Source: Coemansia sp. RSA 1804
Taxonomy: Eukaryota; Kickxellomycota; Kickxellomycetes; Kickxellales; Kickxellaceae
NCBI GenBank assembly: GCA_027578815.1
Contig: JANBTH010000231.1
Coordinates: 1 to 24,969 of the forward strand
Direction: 5' to 3'
DNA: 24,969 bases
The notes under the pieces: generated by a model
Told to the model about the DNA's origin: nothing
What the model saw: only the letters and a program-made list of their open reading frames with translations
Databases searched by the model: none
Position numbers and translations under genes: made by a program
Shown here: positions 1 through 9,193 of the stretch, piece by piece
How positions within the stretch are numbered: the stretch's first letter is position 1
Layout: each line of letters opens with the position of its first letter

Positions 1-59
1 GTCCCGCTATCTGCATCTGCGAGAAGATTTGCCCGACTCAGGCCGTGCCAACGCAGTAA
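1..59 (+). CDS. Probable 3' end of an unidentified gene (partial, runs off the left edge)
   Basis: The first 59 bases are clearly richer in GC than the following kilobase, and the change falls exactly at a TAA at 57-59. In the frame starting at base 3 they read PAICICEKICPTQAVPTQ and stop. The codons (GAG, AAG, ATC, GCC, CAG) look like those of the other genes here. The tail has three Cys in a C-x-C-x3-C-P pattern, which loosely recalls a ferredoxin-like or small Cys-rich domain but is far too short to assign. The other two plus frames also stay open for 80-115 bases, so the frame choice rests on the composition break. Product unknown. Confidence 0.35.
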   Translation, partial: PAICICEKICPTQAVPTQ

Positions 60-1185
60 CCAGCTTATTATTTCATCTTAATCAACCATTTTATTTATTG
101 CAACTAGCTAATACATAAATTACGCGGTACATGAATTATACATTGAATATTGACATTAGAGTGTTACTACTCGGTGTTTTTGTGGCTTCTGTGGCAAATA
201 AATCCATTTGGGTAGCTGGGAGTGTGCATTCTGTTGTACTTCATATTTTAATGGTTTGTAATTAGATTTATTGGGATACTGGTGATTTGTTTTTCTTATT
301 TTTAGTACAACCAGTGTGCGCTGTGTTAATAGTTTTTAGAAGCTTGGAATCCTAAGATTTCAATTACACAATTTATTTATAATGCTTAATTTGAATGGAT
401 TCATTAATATGAAGGTAGCATTCTTTATCCACAGTGCTTAGGTTGAGAGTTTTTTAAAAGGTTTTTTAAAACACTTGTGTAGGGTTGTTTGTTAATTATA
501 ATATATTATTGTATTGCAATCCAATGCGGATGTATACGTTATCATAAGACACAAGCAGCGTGCTTTGTTAAACAATAGTAGCATGTCGACCATTAAAGTC
601 AATCTTTAATCTAGAATAATGAAACTACAAAATTCAAATTAGAAACAAAAGCAGATTATGTTTAGCAGCAATCAGAGATCATAATTGACACAAGAGATAT
701 GAAAACTTTACTTTAATTACAATGAATGTAATAGAAATGGTAATAAATAATATAAACCTAAAATGTCATGCTATTTAGCATGCAATCATTATTGTTAGAA
801 TCCATATACACATCAGCAGCAATTATCAAGCAAATTTGACATGTGTCGGTATGAACAGAAATCCGCTTTTATATCGATTAGGGGTAATATTCTAAGAAAC
901 GCATTTCTTTGAATATATCTAATTATTTATAAGCGAGAAGAGCCTAAGAAATAGCTGTCCAATCTATTGCTTGTACACTCTTTTACATTGGTTTTTAAGT
1001 TGCAAAATTAAAAACGAGAGTGGACATATAAATTGAACGAAAAGCTTATTTCGATTCCTGCCGTTCTTTTTCTCTTTTATCTTCATGTTCACTAACAATC
1101 ATTGCAAACCATTATTCTACAACTATTCTGACATTAGAATCAACTGATACTTAATTCTTATTACCACTACCAATTATTTTGAAAT
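60..1185. other. AT-rich intergenic region, no gene seen
   Basis: About 1.1 kb of low-GC DNA with frequent stops in all frames and no tRNA-like T-arm. It holds an interrupted palindrome at 767-782 (CATGCTA-TT-TAGCATG) and two direct copies of GTTTTTTAAAA, 12 bp apart, at 449-459 and 461-471. The last 150 bp before the next ATG include a CT-rich stretch (about 1064-1084), typical of fungal promoters and leaders. I see no mobile-element remnant. Confidence 0.6.
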
Positions 1186-1401
1186 ATGAGCGGCGGTGGA
1201 GGACCCTCCAGCAGGCAAGCAAAAAAGATTCTTGATCAGCTGAAGTCTCAAGTTTTTTTTGAGGGTGGTGACGTTAATAAATTAGGCACGCTTCGCAATG
1301 ATGGTCCATCAAATGCAGCTCCACAAGGTGGAGATGGCGACTCAAGAGCAGAAAAAAGAAGAAGAGATAGAGAAGACAAGAAAAAGAAGAAGAGCAAATG
1401 A
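1186..1401 (+). CDS. Small Lys/Arg-rich protein, 71 aa, unrecognised
   Basis: A complete ATG-to-TGA frame of 71 codons. Three parts can be seen: a Gly-rich N-terminus (MSGGGG), a short predicted amphipathic helix (about residues 10-24, RQAKKILDQLKSQVFF), and a strongly basic C-terminus (about 53-71, RAEKRRRDREDKKKKKSK) that could serve as a nuclear localisation signal or RNA-binding tail. The start has the usual fungal A-rich context with a CT-rich leader upstream. GC content rises at the ATG and falls after the stop, which supports coding. No family is recognised. It is convergent with the Net1-like gene, 361 bp away. A non-coding origin cannot be excluded for such a short frame, and a further exon downstream is possible. 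Confidence 0.55.
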   Translation: MSGGGGPSSRQAKKILDQLKSQVFFEGGDVNKLGTLRNDGPSNAAPQGGDGDSRAEKRRRDREDKKKKKSK

Positions 1402-1762
1402 ATAATGTTTTACAAGAAACCAAGCGAATCAGCTCGATGTGAAACCGCAGCTTGTTTAAAAGCACTATAGGTTTACAGTAGTATAATAGTTCAAAGAGTA
1501 GGATGTATACCAATAAATAGCTAACATTTTGTTTCGAAAAACGAGTAGCACAAGCACTGCCAACGTATAATACACAAATACTCTTGTTGGCTTGCTATCT
1601 AGTTAGTCTTTTACGCCTTGTAGACACAATTTCCTACGGTGAATATGAGCATGTCCATATCGTATTTTGCGGTGTGATAATTATATTCATTAAGAAAAAG
1701 TTATCCTCAAAAAGAACAGAAACGAGTACTTACTCAAAATGTATAACAGCAAAAAAAGGGGG
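1402..1762. other. Intergenic region between convergent genes
   Basis: Lies between the stop codons of the small basic protein (+) and the Net1-like protein (-), so it should hold both 3' untranslated regions. It is AT-rich and contains AATAAA on the plus strand near 1512. No convincing gene is present. Confidence 0.6.
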
Positions 1763-4700
1763 TTACATATTCAGCAATGCCGACTTTCTCCTCCGAGCCC
1801 TTGCACTGTCGCTAAGCGATTTTGTGCCTGCGAAACGAATTGGCATCTTACGCCCTCCAGCAGCAGCCATGCGTGCGCCAGATTCTGGGGCGCTCTTATC
1901 CTTGCTTTTACCGCCTTCAGTAAAGTCGGACAGACCCGAATCAGAATCTGAACCAGACCCAGAGTCGGATGCTGAGGATTCACCGTCCGCAGATTCAGCC
2001 GACTTTACGGATTTAGCTTGTGAGCTGCTGTCTTTGCTCGGAACACTAGGCTTTGTCGCTGCGTACTTTGCCATTTTCTTGCGCAGTTCATCATATGGCT
2101 TACTGCTTGCCATCTGACTAATAGACACAATTCCCGACACATTGCTGTTCTGTCCGAGCCTGGACCTTTGGTTTCTAGCAATATCGAGAGCATTGCTGTT
2201 GCTGTTGCTGTTGTTTTTGACAGGCGTGCTCGGCGTGCTAAGAACCGGCAGTTTTGGCAAGCGGCGCAACGATTCATCTTCTTCTGAATCCGAATCCGAG
2301 GTATCCATCTGAGAAACATCTACAGGTGTCTTGCGTAGCTGCACTCTGCGTCGATTAACGCTGTGTGGGGTTTTGATGATCTCTGTAATCTTCTCGTTGC
2401 TAAAAGGCTTTATCTTTGATGGCGTTGACTGAGCGTTAGTTGGAATCTTCTGACCAGACTTTGCTTTTGACTTCGCCGTCCCTTTAGATTTTGGTACTGG
2501 AGACGCGTCAGGACTCGCGGTGTCGTGCTCTGAATCAGAGTACTCGCTCTCGCTTGAGGCATCTGAATCGGACTGCTCTTCTGAATCAGATTCGGAACTG
2601 GTGCCACTTTCAAGCTCGGAGCCAGACTCGCTTTCTGAACCTGACGCACCCACAGCCTTTGCATTAGCTGTTTTGTTTGCATCATTTGCCCTTGTCGAGG
2701 CAGCAGAGCTCGCAGCCTTGTCGTTGGCTTTAGTCGCAGTCTTAGATTCGAGATCCTCATGTTTGGATGACCCTTCCTCTTTATCTTCCTCTTCATCTGA
2801 TTCCGATGATTCTGTCGATGAAGATTCTTCAGCAGACGATGATTCTTCTTCCCCATCAACAGTCTTTGTGCGAGCTGCTTTCTTCGAATCCTTTGACCTT
2901 GTCGAGACAGCAGGGCCCACAGCCTTATCATTGACTTTGGTTGTAGTCTTAGTCTCAAGATCATCTTGTACGGGTGACTCTTCTTCTTCTTCTCCTAATT
3001 CGGATCCTGATTCTGATTCTGCTGATGATGATTCTTCAGCAGATGACGACTCTTCTTCCGCATCAACTGTCTTTTTACTAGCTCCTTTACCTGCATCCTT
3101 TGATTTTGTCGAAACCACAGAGTTTACAGCTTTTGCCTCGACTTCCTTTTTTCCGGGTTCCTCTTCTTCTTCCTCATCCTCCTCCTCATCGGAATCAGAA
3201 GTTGATGTTGATGACTCCTCTTGGGCAGAAGTGTCCGTCGAGTCCTCGGTCTCAGCCCCAGCCTTTTTACTAGTTGAAGTCTCAGGCGAAGAAGCCTCAG
3301 GCGAGGAAGAAGAGAAAGAACCCACAGATCCTACAACCACTTCTTGCTCCTCAGAAACGCCGCTTCCGTTTTCCGCAACTAAAGATGCGTCTTTAGACGA
3401 AACCTGGCGCTGGGGCGTGGTGACATTAGAACAGGTGGATAACAGCGGCTTGTCTGAAGCATCAGACTCATCACTCGAAGACGTCGAATCGTCTTCGCTT
3501 TCTTCTGCATCAGCCTCCGGTTTCGATCCCTTTCCATTTGTCTGCGCATGTGCTTGATCCAGCTGCTTATTCGTATCGGCTGCGAGAGACGGATCAGCAT
3601 CCACAGACAACTGAGCAGTATCCGTGTTCTGTTCGGTTACGCCGTTGCTTTCTAGCGACATTGTCCGAGTATCGGCAATAGTCACCCTCCTTTTCGCAGT
3701 CTTACTGGCGCCAGATTCCCTAGTGGTCTTGTTCTGTTGAGCTCGTGGTTTCTCGTTCCCCTTCTGCTGTTGCTGTTCCACCATCTCCTTATCCCCAGCA
3801 ATGGTACGCTTGGCCCTTGCACGCGTAGTCACGGCCACAGGAGTGCTGTTCAAACTTTTCGAAACACGCTTGAAGCTTTTCTCTGGAGTTTTGGCCGCGC
3901 TCTCCACTGGAACTAATTCTGTCGGAATTGATGTGTTGGTACTTTCATCTGTGGCTCTCAGGATCTGCTGTAATTCAGGCAAGGCTTTTTTCGGCACAGC
4001 TGGATCTGCATCAGGAATCCAGGTGGCAGTGCTATCATGCTCCACACGAGTGGGTGGCTGAGGACATGGAGTCTGAGCCATCATGTCATTTTGGGTGGCA
4101 CATATTTCGGGGCTTGAAGGCTCAACAATTGGTTCCTTTGAGACATCTGTTTGGACATCAGAGTTAAGAGGAACAGAGATGAGCCCGTTGCTGTCGCTAA
4201 CAAAGGAGCCGTTGTACCTGGACTCAAACAACTCAAACTCAGGGCTTACAGTATCGGATCCATTGATCGCATTCACACTGGTACCAATGCTTATTCTGCG
4301 CATTTTCCTCGGGGCCGAGTATCCAGCCTGTTCATCTGTGCTGTAGCCATTTTCCAGCCTGTTAGGTGTCGCAGCAAAGCTTCCATTTGTATTTCGGTCC
4401 CGGATGCCGGGCTGGGATGCCAGAACATAGCGCTTTCTCTTCGATCCGCCGGAACCCTGTGGGCGCGAGAGAGCTGTGGGATCGGAGTATCCATTACCGT
4501 TGGGCGCCGCAGACGCAGTGGAATTGTTATCCATCAAAGTCAGCTCCTTCATCACAGCATACACGACTGTGCTTTCGTCAAACACGTCTGCAACAATAAA
4601 GTCGTCAAACACATCGCACATGTACGAGTCGCGTAGTCGGATGACTTGGCGGGGACTAAGTACTTTGGCAAACATATAAACATGCAAAGGAGAGTTTAGC

Positions 4701-4987
4701 TGCTGGAAAAGAGAAAAATCAGACACTACCACTACACAATAGCGAATAGTGGACAACCCAAGCTTCGGAACCGCTAAATAGCCACCAACTTACCCGTCCT
4801 CAGGATTCATCCTGGCAAACATGGACTCTATGTTTCCGCGAACGTCGCCTACGCGTTCATCCGGCTGTGCAAGGTAAACAAGCCTTCTAAAGGGAACCGC
4901 ATTCTCGTCCTTGTCGTAGGCGTCCTCGCCAACAAAGTTCACCCGCAGCTTGTAACGTCGCCGGGGCACTTCTGTGTGCTGTGCCAT
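1763..4987 (-). CDS. Net1/Dnt1-like nucleolar protein (Cdc14-phosphatase-binding N-terminus) with Nopp140-like Ser/Glu repeats
   Basis: Proposed CDS: complement(join(1763..4655,4794..4987)), 1028 aa. The donor after 4794 is GTAAGT; the acceptor before 4655 (CTTAG) is the one that keeps frame, giving a 138-bp intron with a possible branch GCTAAAC. The joined N-terminus (about residues 10-100) has KLRVNF, a conserved VGDVRGNIESMF stretch, and then LRDSYMCDVFDDFIVADVF. This matches the pattern of the budding-yeast Net1/Tof2 and fission-yeast Dnt1 N-terminal domain (Pfam Cytokin_check_N; from memory of the family). The remainder is low-complexity: patches of Ser/Glu/Asp alternate with Lys-rich stretches, including a 69-aa tandem repeat at about 579-740. 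Basic SP/TP-containing segments and a basic C-terminus (RARRRKS) follow. Family members hold Cdc14 in the nucleolus and act in rDNA silencing; the same role here is inferred. The N-terminal domain call is fairly sure, orthology less so. Confidence 0.72.
2620..3115 (-). repeat. Tandem 207-bp (69-aa) in-frame repeat inside the Net1-like gene
   Basis: Two full units (3115-2909 and 2908-2702) and a partial third (from 2701) recur with an exact period of 207 bp. Each begins with VST(K/R)SKD or ASTRAND, runs through a Lys-rich segment to a TVD(A/G)EEESSSAEESSS block, and ends with a DLE(T/S)KTxTKxNDKA segment. On the plus strand the anchor 'CTTTGA.. TTGTCGA' recurs near 3098, 2891 and 2684. The alternation of acidic Ser clusters and basic Lys segments is the architecture of Nopp140/Srp40/treacle repeats. 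Confidence 0.85.
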
Positions 4988-5324
4988 CTCTTTAACTAGC
5001 TGGTCCTTCTTGAGAATATAAACAATAGCTTGTGTCAGAGCCAAATAAAGTAACGTGTAAATACAGAGTAATGCAAAATAAAAAGAAGAAAAGAAGAGAA
5101 AAAAGAAATTCGATACGTTCATTCAACAAAGAAAAAGAAGAGGTTGTAAAAAAAAGTTTGGTCAGAATTTTGGAGCCAAGTCTTTTTTTGTCCTTGCCCC
5201 AAAAGCCACTTTTGATCTTGGAATACGATAGTTTTGGATTTCAACACAATACGCCTGAAGGCTTCTCTTTCCAAATAAATAGAATGACATTAATCAAAAC
5301 ACTGGTGAGAGAAAATGTGTGTTT
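4988..5324. other. Intergenic region: Net1-like promoter and CBP3 3' region
   Basis: Lies between two minus-strand genes. The plus strand is strongly purine-rich at about 5080-5160, so the minus strand, which carries the Net1-like leader, is CT-rich, as fungal promoters often are. No further gene seen. Confidence 0.55.
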
Positions 5325-6143
5325 CTATGGGTGGACAGGCTGGAACGCAAAGTTCCTGGCTATCAGGTCGTCAACGGAGCACTTGTCCAGCGCCGCCAGC
5401 TGGGAGCGGACAAATCCAGCAATGCTGTCTATTTGCAGCACCATATCGTCCTCGGGGAGCAGGTTGCGCCAAATAGCGGCAGCAAGGACAGCGTCAGAAG
5501 AAGCAAAGCCCTGGTCCAGCGACATCACAGTGCCCTTGAACGAGGACATAAGATCCTTCAGCGTGTCATTGACGATTCGCCCGGACTTTATCCCCGATTG
5601 CCGGATCTTGCGCTCCGCATCGCCGAAGAAGCTGTCGATCAACCCTTGGTTGTAGTGTTTCGCGTTCGGGTCAGCACGGATCCGCGCCATCATCATCCAC
5701 ACGTACAGCGAGGATGTGGAAAACCACGTCTGGAGCGTGTCTGGCAGCCGGCACTCGTCCAGCCAGAACTCCTGGTACCCTGGACAGGTGCTGCATATGT
5801 GGTACAGCGACTTGCCAATGTTCTGCGATCTGTACAGCGGCAGCAAGGGCGCCAGTAGTTTGCGCACGAAGCTGGCGTACTTTTCAGAAAGCACGTACTT
5901 TTTCTCTGGTTTTGTTGATGCAGCTTTGGTATTGGTGTCGTTGCTAGCCTTTGTCTTTGTGCTGCTGCTGGTGTAGTGTTGCTGCTGCTGTTGCTGTATA
6001 CGCTGGACACTGCTGTGTTTTACATATGGCGCTGCTGTCAGCTTTGATGTGGTCGTGATAGCATCTTTGCACAACCGTGTGGTAAACCAGACGCTTCTGT
6101 GGCGAAGCAAAGCGCCAACAGCCCGATTCTGCACTCTAAACAT
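5325..6143 (-). CDS. CBP3: Ubiquinol-cytochrome c reductase assembly chaperone CBP3/UQCC1
   Basis: 272 aa, intronless. The start is the ATG at 6143; the frame extends further upstream, but the residues there (hydrophobic, from the promoter) are not family-like. Residues 1-60 are basic and Ser/Thr/Gln-rich with no acidic run (MFRVQNRAVGALLRHRSVWF), as expected of a mitochondrial targeting presequence, and include a short polyQ (about 50-55, CTG/TTG-coded on the plus strand). Residues about 95-250 are the ubiquinol-cytochrome c chaperone domain, recognised by LQTWFSTSSLYVWMMMARIR, then a segment around GLIDSFFGDAERKIR and the SLDQGFASSDAVLAAAIWRN block. In yeast Cbp3 with Cbp6 binds the mitoribosome exit and new cytochrome b during complex III assembly. 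It is transcribed divergently from complex I subunit NUXM. Family assignment is confident. Confidence 0.92.
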   Translation of the reverse strand: MFRVQNRAVGALLRHRSVWFTTRLCKDAITTTSKLTAAPYVKHSSVQRIQQQQQQHYTSSSTKTKASNDTNTKAASTKPEKKYVLSEKYASFVRKLLAPLLPLYRSQNIGKSLYHICSTCPGYQEFWLDECRLPDTLQTWFSTSSLYVWMMMARIRADPNAKHYNQGLIDSFFGDAERKIRQSGIKSGRIVNDTLKDLMSSFKGTVMSLDQGFASSDAVLAAAIWRNLLPEDDMVLQIDSIAGFVRSQLAALDKCSVDDLIARNFAFQPVHP

Positions 6144-6568
6144 TTTGGAAATTACACAACAAGAAATGGCAACAAACGACTGAAAAGAAAGGATAAAAGA
6201 CAAGACATTCTTTAACCAGTTTTTCTTTCTTCGCTTTCTTTGCTCTGCTTTTCTGGCAGTCGGTTAATCAGTCGCAAGCCTGATTAGATCGATCAATGAG
6301 TGGAATGATCGCGTTTTCTCATCGCCGCTGTGGCGAAAGATAAAAAACCCATGCAAAAAACGACCTCAGTTGCTGGGGAGGGAGATTCATTCACGCATTC
6401 AGATCTTGCTTTTTTTTCATTCTCAACGTTTTCCCTTCTCATTCGATTTCCTCCATATTCTATATGAAGTGTAATAATCCTCGTGCATAGTCTGATTTAT
6501 TTGTTCCTGTCATTTACTAGCCTTTTTCAATCAACGAGGATCTTTGAAGAGCGAATCTCATTTGGACA
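6144..6568. promoter_or_regulatory. Shared divergent promoter of CBP3 and NUXM
   Basis: The 425 bp between the two start codons must hold both promoters. It contains the 8-bp palindrome GATCGATC at 6287-6294, T/CT-rich stretches on both sides, and a TATATG (about 6461-6466) roughly 105 bp before the NUXM ATG. No CCAAT box was found. The promoter role is inferred from gene orientation. Confidence 0.5.
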
Positions 6569-7180
6569 ATGCAGAGCAAACTCCACAAATCGGCCTACCC
6601 GGTTATCGACACAGATCCGATTTTCGGACGTGTTGTTCGCTACTTTCGCTGGAGCGATTATGCCAAAGGCGTAGCCTGGACAGCGTATGCTCCTGCCTTT
6701 ATGTACTTTCTGGGTAGGTAGATTAGAAGGAATAGTGACTGTAAACAAGCATGATCTTTTGCCTTTCGACACTCTTATTTCACTAATGGATTTTCTTTCT
6801 TTTTTCTCTCCTGGATAATATTAGAAAGGTTCCAGCCTCTGGGGCTCTCAAAGCAGGCGCTGCACAAAACGATGAAGGTGTCGGTCGTGGTCGGAGTGTT
6901 CCACGCCTTCCTGATGATGTACACAAACAGTAGCGCGAGGTTCTTTGGGTACATGGAGAACGCAAGGGAAATAAAAATGTATCGCGAGGAGTATCTCAAA
7001 CTGAAGGGCGAAGGGAAGCCAATGCACGGGGTCTCTAGGCTGCCGCTGTCGCTGCAGCGTGTTGCCGCATCGTACTCGACTGGCGCATTCATGAACTTTG
7101 ACGTGTTCCCCATTTTCAACTTTGTTAACCATCCGTACCATGGTCAGAGCGAGGGTGTAATTCCCGAAGAGTGGAAGTAA
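6569..7180 (+). CDS. NADH:ubiquinone oxidoreductase (complex I) 21 kDa subunit, NUXM type
   Basis: Proposed CDS: join(6569..6713,6825..7180), 166 aa. Exon 1 begins MQSKLHKSAYPVIDTDPIFG, and the donor is G|GTAGGT. The intron of 111 bp has a pyrimidine-rich 3' part and ends ATATTAG, and the junction restores a Glu codon (MYFLERFQPLG). The N-terminal motif YPVIDTDPxFxRVVRYxRxSDYA and the C-terminal FNFVNHPYHG are those of the fungal complex I 21 kDa subunit N- and C-terminal domains (the Yarrowia NUXM and Neurospora 21.3 kDa group, from family knowledge). A hydrophobic segment near residues 33-48 and another near 70-88 (KVSVVVGVFHAFLMMYT) fit a small membrane-arm accessory subunit. Length fits the family. 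Having it implies that this fungus keeps respiratory complex I. Confidence 0.88.
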
Positions 7181-7181
7181 T

Positions 7182-7202
7182 AAACCCACTTTTGGTGGGT
7201 TT
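7182..7202 (+). terminator. Perfect hairpin directly after the NUXM stop codon
   Basis: AAACCCAC (7182-7189), loop TTTTG, GTGGGTTT (7195-7202): an 8-bp perfect stem starting one base after the TAA. It lies in the 3' untranslated region and could mark a 3'-end or stability element. Polymerase II genes do not normally use such hairpins as terminators, so the role is unknown. Confidence 0.4.
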
Positions 7203-7332
7203 TATATAACATTGATCTTTTTCCTTATATCGTTCTGTCATTTTTATTCAAACATTTTCCCCCTAGTTATATAGGTTATTCCACCCTTCTTACACATTTC
7301 CATATATCTTTTGTTTGTTATCCACAAAGATA

Positions 7333-7338
7333 AATAAA
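7333..7338 (+). terminator. Candidate NUXM polyadenylation signal AATAAA
   Basis: AATAAA 153 nt after the NUXM stop. An oppositely oriented AATAAA (TTTATT at 7352-7357) lies 12 nt after the stop of the convergent U2A' gene, so the two transcripts probably overlap or nearly touch. Confidence 0.35.
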
Positions 7339-7368
7339 ATATAATGGTGTTTTTATTTGGTCTTTGCT

Positions 7369-8085
7369 TCATATAAACTCTTCCATGGCCTGAATCTGTG
7401 ACATCTCGTCGCGTATCTTTGCCTTGATATCGGTGATAGCCTGTGCATTTGCAGACGCCGACGATCCACGGTCGACATTCATCTTGTCGTCCGAGTCGAG
7501 CAGATCGAGACCCTCGCCCGGTTCAAAGGTATTGTCAACCGAGGGAGCCTCGATAGCCAGAATCTCCAGCGCCAAACTAGACGGCTTGCCATTTTCTGCC
7601 TCAAACAGACCCTTTGCCTCTGCCCGTTCCGCCTGCGACACCTTTTCAAAGTTCAAAACGCGTATTGATGGGAGCCGCCAGACGCACCATAGGCGGGCAT
7701 GTGGCTTGGTCATGACCGGGTTGCCGTAAAGAGAAAGGTGCTCGAGACGGCCGAGCTCCCGCAGGGGCTCCAGGACCTTGAGCTCCTCAATGTCGTTGCT
7801 CGTAAGCACCAGTGAGACGAGGTTTGGCAGCTGGGCAGGCAGTCTGTGGTCGATGGCGGCTATGCGGTTACTGGAGAGATACAGCGACCTTAGGCGGGTA
7901 AGGATGGGGAAATTGCCAAGAACACGGATGCTGTTGGAGCATAGGTTGAGTGTGTCGTTGAGATCGCGGGTTGCGCCCAGGTTTTCTATCAGCGTGATGT
8001 GGTTGTTGCTGAGATCCAGCTCGCGGTCCTTGATGGGATTTAGATATGTGGGCGAGTTCTTTATGAGATCTGCTGTCAGCTTCAT
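7369..8085 (-). CDS. LEA1: U2 snRNP protein A' (leucine-rich repeat protein)
   Basis: 238 aa, single exon. The N-terminus MKLTADLIKNSPTYLNPIKD, the RELDLSNNHITLIENLGATRD block (residues about 21-41) and leucine-rich repeats to about residue 125 match the human U2A' / yeast Lea1 pattern. The LRR-capping segment with ARLWCVWRLPSIRVLNFEKV (about 130-149) matches as well. The acidic C-terminal tail (about 180-238) is less conserved. In the U2 snRNP this protein pairs with U2B'' and helps hold stem-loop IV of U2 snRNA during branch-site recognition. The canonical ATG at 8085 gives the expected N-terminus. It is convergent with NUXM (188 bp between stops). Length is close to that of yeast Lea1. Confidence 0.93.
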   Translation of the reverse strand: MKLTADLIKNSPTYLNPIKDRELDLSNNHITLIENLGATRDLNDTLNLCSNSIRVLGNFPILTRLRSLYLSSNRIAAIDHRLPAQLPNLVSLVLTSNDIEELKVLEPLRELGRLEHLSLYGNPVMTKPHARLWCVWRLPSIRVLNFEKVSQAERAEAKGLFEAENGKPSSLALEILAIEAPSVDNTFEPGEGLDLLDSDDKMNVDRGSSASANAQAITDIKAKIRDEMSQIQAMEEFI

Positions 8086-9193
8086 TGCTGTGGTTGCGGG
8101 TGTAGTTTTTCACGGTCTGCTCTTGTCCGGCTGTAGAACGAAAAGGATGGCTCGAATGCTAGTGGTTTGAATAGAGAAATAAATTATTTACCAGGTGGCA
8201 AACCCAAGATTCGTTGTTGTTATATGAGAAAGCGTTCATTCCTTACCTCTGATCGGTGCCTCAAAATGTATTGTATTTATTGTATAGAGTTTAGCAAGAC
8301 CAGCCAAAGTATAAGACAGATCACGTGGGGGTGATTCTGGGTTTTGCAGAAAATCAAGGCACGTGAACCGTTGAAACCATTAGACCAGTTAGCTAGTTCG
8401 CCACTACACGTCATAGTGATGGTGATAAGGCTCTTTTTTTGTAGAGAAAGGAAGGGTTCGAAATGTTCTTTACAAGTATCTGAAATGACGTGGATGACGA
8501 CGTACTTGGCGTGTAAAGAAGGAAGGCAACGAGCGCATGGACTAGCGGATGCCACTATTTTTCTCTTTGCATTAAAGGCGTTGTAACCCCCTCCTGCTCA
8601 GATAGCGTTTTTTGGGCACGCATTCGGCGGATTCTTTGTGAAAGAGAACCAGCAAAAAGAGAGAGCTAGGGAACATGGACCAGCAAAAAGGACGACGTTA
8701 TGAAGGAGGAGGAGGATTATCACGTGGAGAAACGTAACGAAGGCGAATAAAAGCGCGCATGCGTGTTTTTTGGGAATAAGGAAGCGGGTGCCATCTTGGC
8801 TGCAAAATAAAAGAGAAAGAAGGAAAGGAGCAAGTGAAAAGGGCACAAAAGTGATCGACATGGACCGCCTTTTTTGTTCTTCTTGCTCTCCTGGTGGTTG
8901 AAAAGAATGAGTGCTCCTTTTTTTCTTTCACCTTTTTTTTCACCCCCTCTTTCTCTCTTTAATACCTGTTTTTTACTTTTTTTTCTTATTCTGCAATACT
9001 CCACTTTATTCCTTTTTCTTATTCCAGCCAGCAACAATATTTTATTTTATTATATTTAAATTTCCGCACAAGTTTTTATTATTCATTTTTCCATTTTTCT
9101 TGCGGCTGGTTCGTAGAGAAAGAAGAGAAGAGAAGAGAAGAGAAGGGAACTAAAAGAAAGACATTCTCAATAAACACAACAGATACATAAACA
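8086..9193. promoter_or_regulatory. 1.1-kb divergent intergenic region with E-box and CRE-like motifs
   Basis: Lies between the U2A' start (-) and the small membrane protein start (+). It has three CACGTG E-boxes (8322-8327, 8360-8365, 8721-8726) and two ATGACGT-type CRE/ATF-like sites (ACGTCAT near 8408-8414, ATGACGTGG near 8484-8492). From about 8870 to 9080 the plus strand is long runs of T and C, the fungal CT-rich promoter type. Open frames here lack ATG starts or are low-complexity, and I see no gene. Confidence 0.5.
9119..9146 (+). repeat. (AGAAG)n pentanucleotide microsatellite in a 5' leader
   Basis: About five near-perfect AGAAG units end 47 bases before the ATG of the small membrane protein, so they probably lie in its 5' untranslated region. 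Confidence 0.75.

Noticed and set aside
2520..3557. 345-codon plus-strand frame rich in Ser and Asp, and a 184-codon minus frame (2410-2964)
   Set aside because: Shadow frames of the Ser/Glu-rich repeat of the Net1-like gene; low-complexity and without independent start context.
5319..5858. Plus-strand frames over CBP3 (5032-5655 and 5319-5858)
   Set aside because: Antisense to a confidently recognised gene; no family features.
8444..8466. GGGTTCGAAA resembling a tRNA T-loop
   Set aside because: The flanks do not pair into a T-stem and no acceptor stem, D-arm or anticodon arm can be found nearby.
8344..8586. 80-codon plus-strand frame between U2A' and the surface protein
   Set aside because: Begins with TTG, no ATG-supported start of useful length, no domain; the region is better explained as promoter DNA.
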